Source of the DNA: an uncultured Clostridia bacterium
GTDB taxonomy: Bacteria; Bacillota; Clostridia; Oscillospirales; CAG-272
NCBI GenBank assembly: GCA_945949385.1
Contig: CAMFEL010000135.1
Coordinates: forward strand, 1-5,187
DNA length: 5,187 nucleotides
Direction of reading: 5' to 3'
Shown: piece by piece, positions 4,892 to 5,187 of the stretch
Numbering within the stretch: position 1 is the stretch's first letter
Layout of the letters: each line of letters starts with the position of its first letter
The notes under the pieces: model-generated
Seen by the model: only the letters and a program-made list of their open reading frames with translations
Told to the model about the DNA's origin: nothing
The model's database searches: none
Made by a program: the position numbers and the translations under genes

Positions 4892-5187
4892 ATGAAAGGT
4901 CGTGATCTGTTGAACCGCACCCATGCACGCCGCTGCCGCAAGCGTACAGTACGCCCGCGGACAGTAATTCTGACCGTCGCCGCCGTTATTTTGGCAGCGG
5001 CTGCGGCTGTTTTCGGCTACTATACATATGAGACTCACAACTTTTTTACCGTAAGCGAATACGAAATGACAAGCGACAGACTGAAAAGCGACATATGCGC
5101 CGTTCAGCTTTCCGATCTCCATTCCGTGCAGTTCGGCGGCAATAACGATTCTCTCGTTTCCGCGGTGTCGGATTGCGAGCCCGACGT
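4892..5187 (+). CDS. Membrane-anchored calcineurin-like metallophosphoesterase (3' end outside window)
   Basis: 98 codons are present. Residues 1-23 are strongly basic (RCRKRTVRPR). Residues 24-44 form an Ala-rich membrane segment ending in VFGYY, with no clear cleavage site, so it reads as a signal anchor that places the enzyme outside the membrane. The next part (YETHNFFTVSEYEM, 46-59) precedes the first phosphoesterase motif, AVQLSDLHSVQFG (70-82), where D75 and H77 are the expected metal ligands. The order resembles YkuE/YaeI-type membrane phosphoesterases. The GD, GNH(E/D) and later His motifs are beyond the window, so substrate and activity cannot be judged. The ATG at 4892 has only weak AGAAG upstream. 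A TTG at 4910 has AAAGG about 10 nt before it and would remove six residues, leaving the anchor intact. The gene is divergent from mraZ with its own promoter, so a link to division is not implied. Confidence 0.88.
   Translation, partial: MKGRDLLNRTHARRCRKRTVRPRTVILTVAAVILAAAAAVFGYYTYETHNFFTVSEYEMTSDRLKSDICAVQLSDLHSVQFGGNNDSLVSAVSDCEPD

Overview
The window carries the start of a division and cell-wall (dcw) cluster on the minus strand, and the start of a divergent phosphoesterase gene on the plus strand. In transcription order on the minus strand the genes are mraZ (4102 to 3668), rsmH/mraW (3664 to 2726), an ftsL-type gene (2638 to 1640), and a class B penicillin-binding protein gene of the ftsI/pbpB/spoVD type (1491 to beyond position 1). 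This is the usual Bacillota order. Mixed GC content, AGGA/GGGGG-type ribosome sites, an FtsL with a single membrane span and coiled coil, and a palindromic intergenic repeat of a style I associate with gut Clostridia suggest a Clostridia member. Oscillospirales (Ruminococcus-like) is my best guess; this is inference and not proven by the sequence.

Minus-strand operon. A sigma-A-like promoter (TTGCAT, 17 nt, TATAAT at 4212-4184) precedes mraZ by about 75 nt. The leader holds repeated TGG motifs that may be operators for MraZ. mraZ and rsmH are separated by only 3 nt and are probably translationally coupled. rsmH to ftsL (87 nt) and ftsL to the PBP gene (148 nt) have looser junctions, each with perfect hairpins. 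The second junction can fold in two mutually exclusive ways. MraZ is the cluster's transcriptional regulator, RsmH methylates 16S rRNA, and FtsL and the PBP are partners in the septal peptidoglycan synthase at the division site. Two proteins depart from their usual form. FtsL has a cytoplasmic N-terminal extension of about 207 residues that is rich in Ala, Arg and Thr. The PBP has an extra acidic stretch of about 55-60 residues just before its catalytic serine.

Divergent intergenic region (4103-4891, 789 bp). The side next to mraZ is AT-rich and holds the promoter, candidate operators and small inverted repeats. The side from about 4421 to 4747 is a GC-rich repeat block. It is bounded by a 15-nt exact direct repeat and contains an imperfect palindrome of about 132 bp (4520-4651) that looks like a MITE-like or interspersed repeat. 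No protein gene is convincing here. A plus-strand promoter (TTTACT, 17 nt, TATAAT at 4824-4852) then drives the phosphoesterase gene.

Plus strand. At 4892 a membrane-anchored calcineurin-like metallophosphoesterase begins and runs off the window after its first metal-binding motif (DLH).

I found no convincing wholly new system. The most notable items are the two modified divisome proteins, the switch-like RNA structure between them, and the repeat block.
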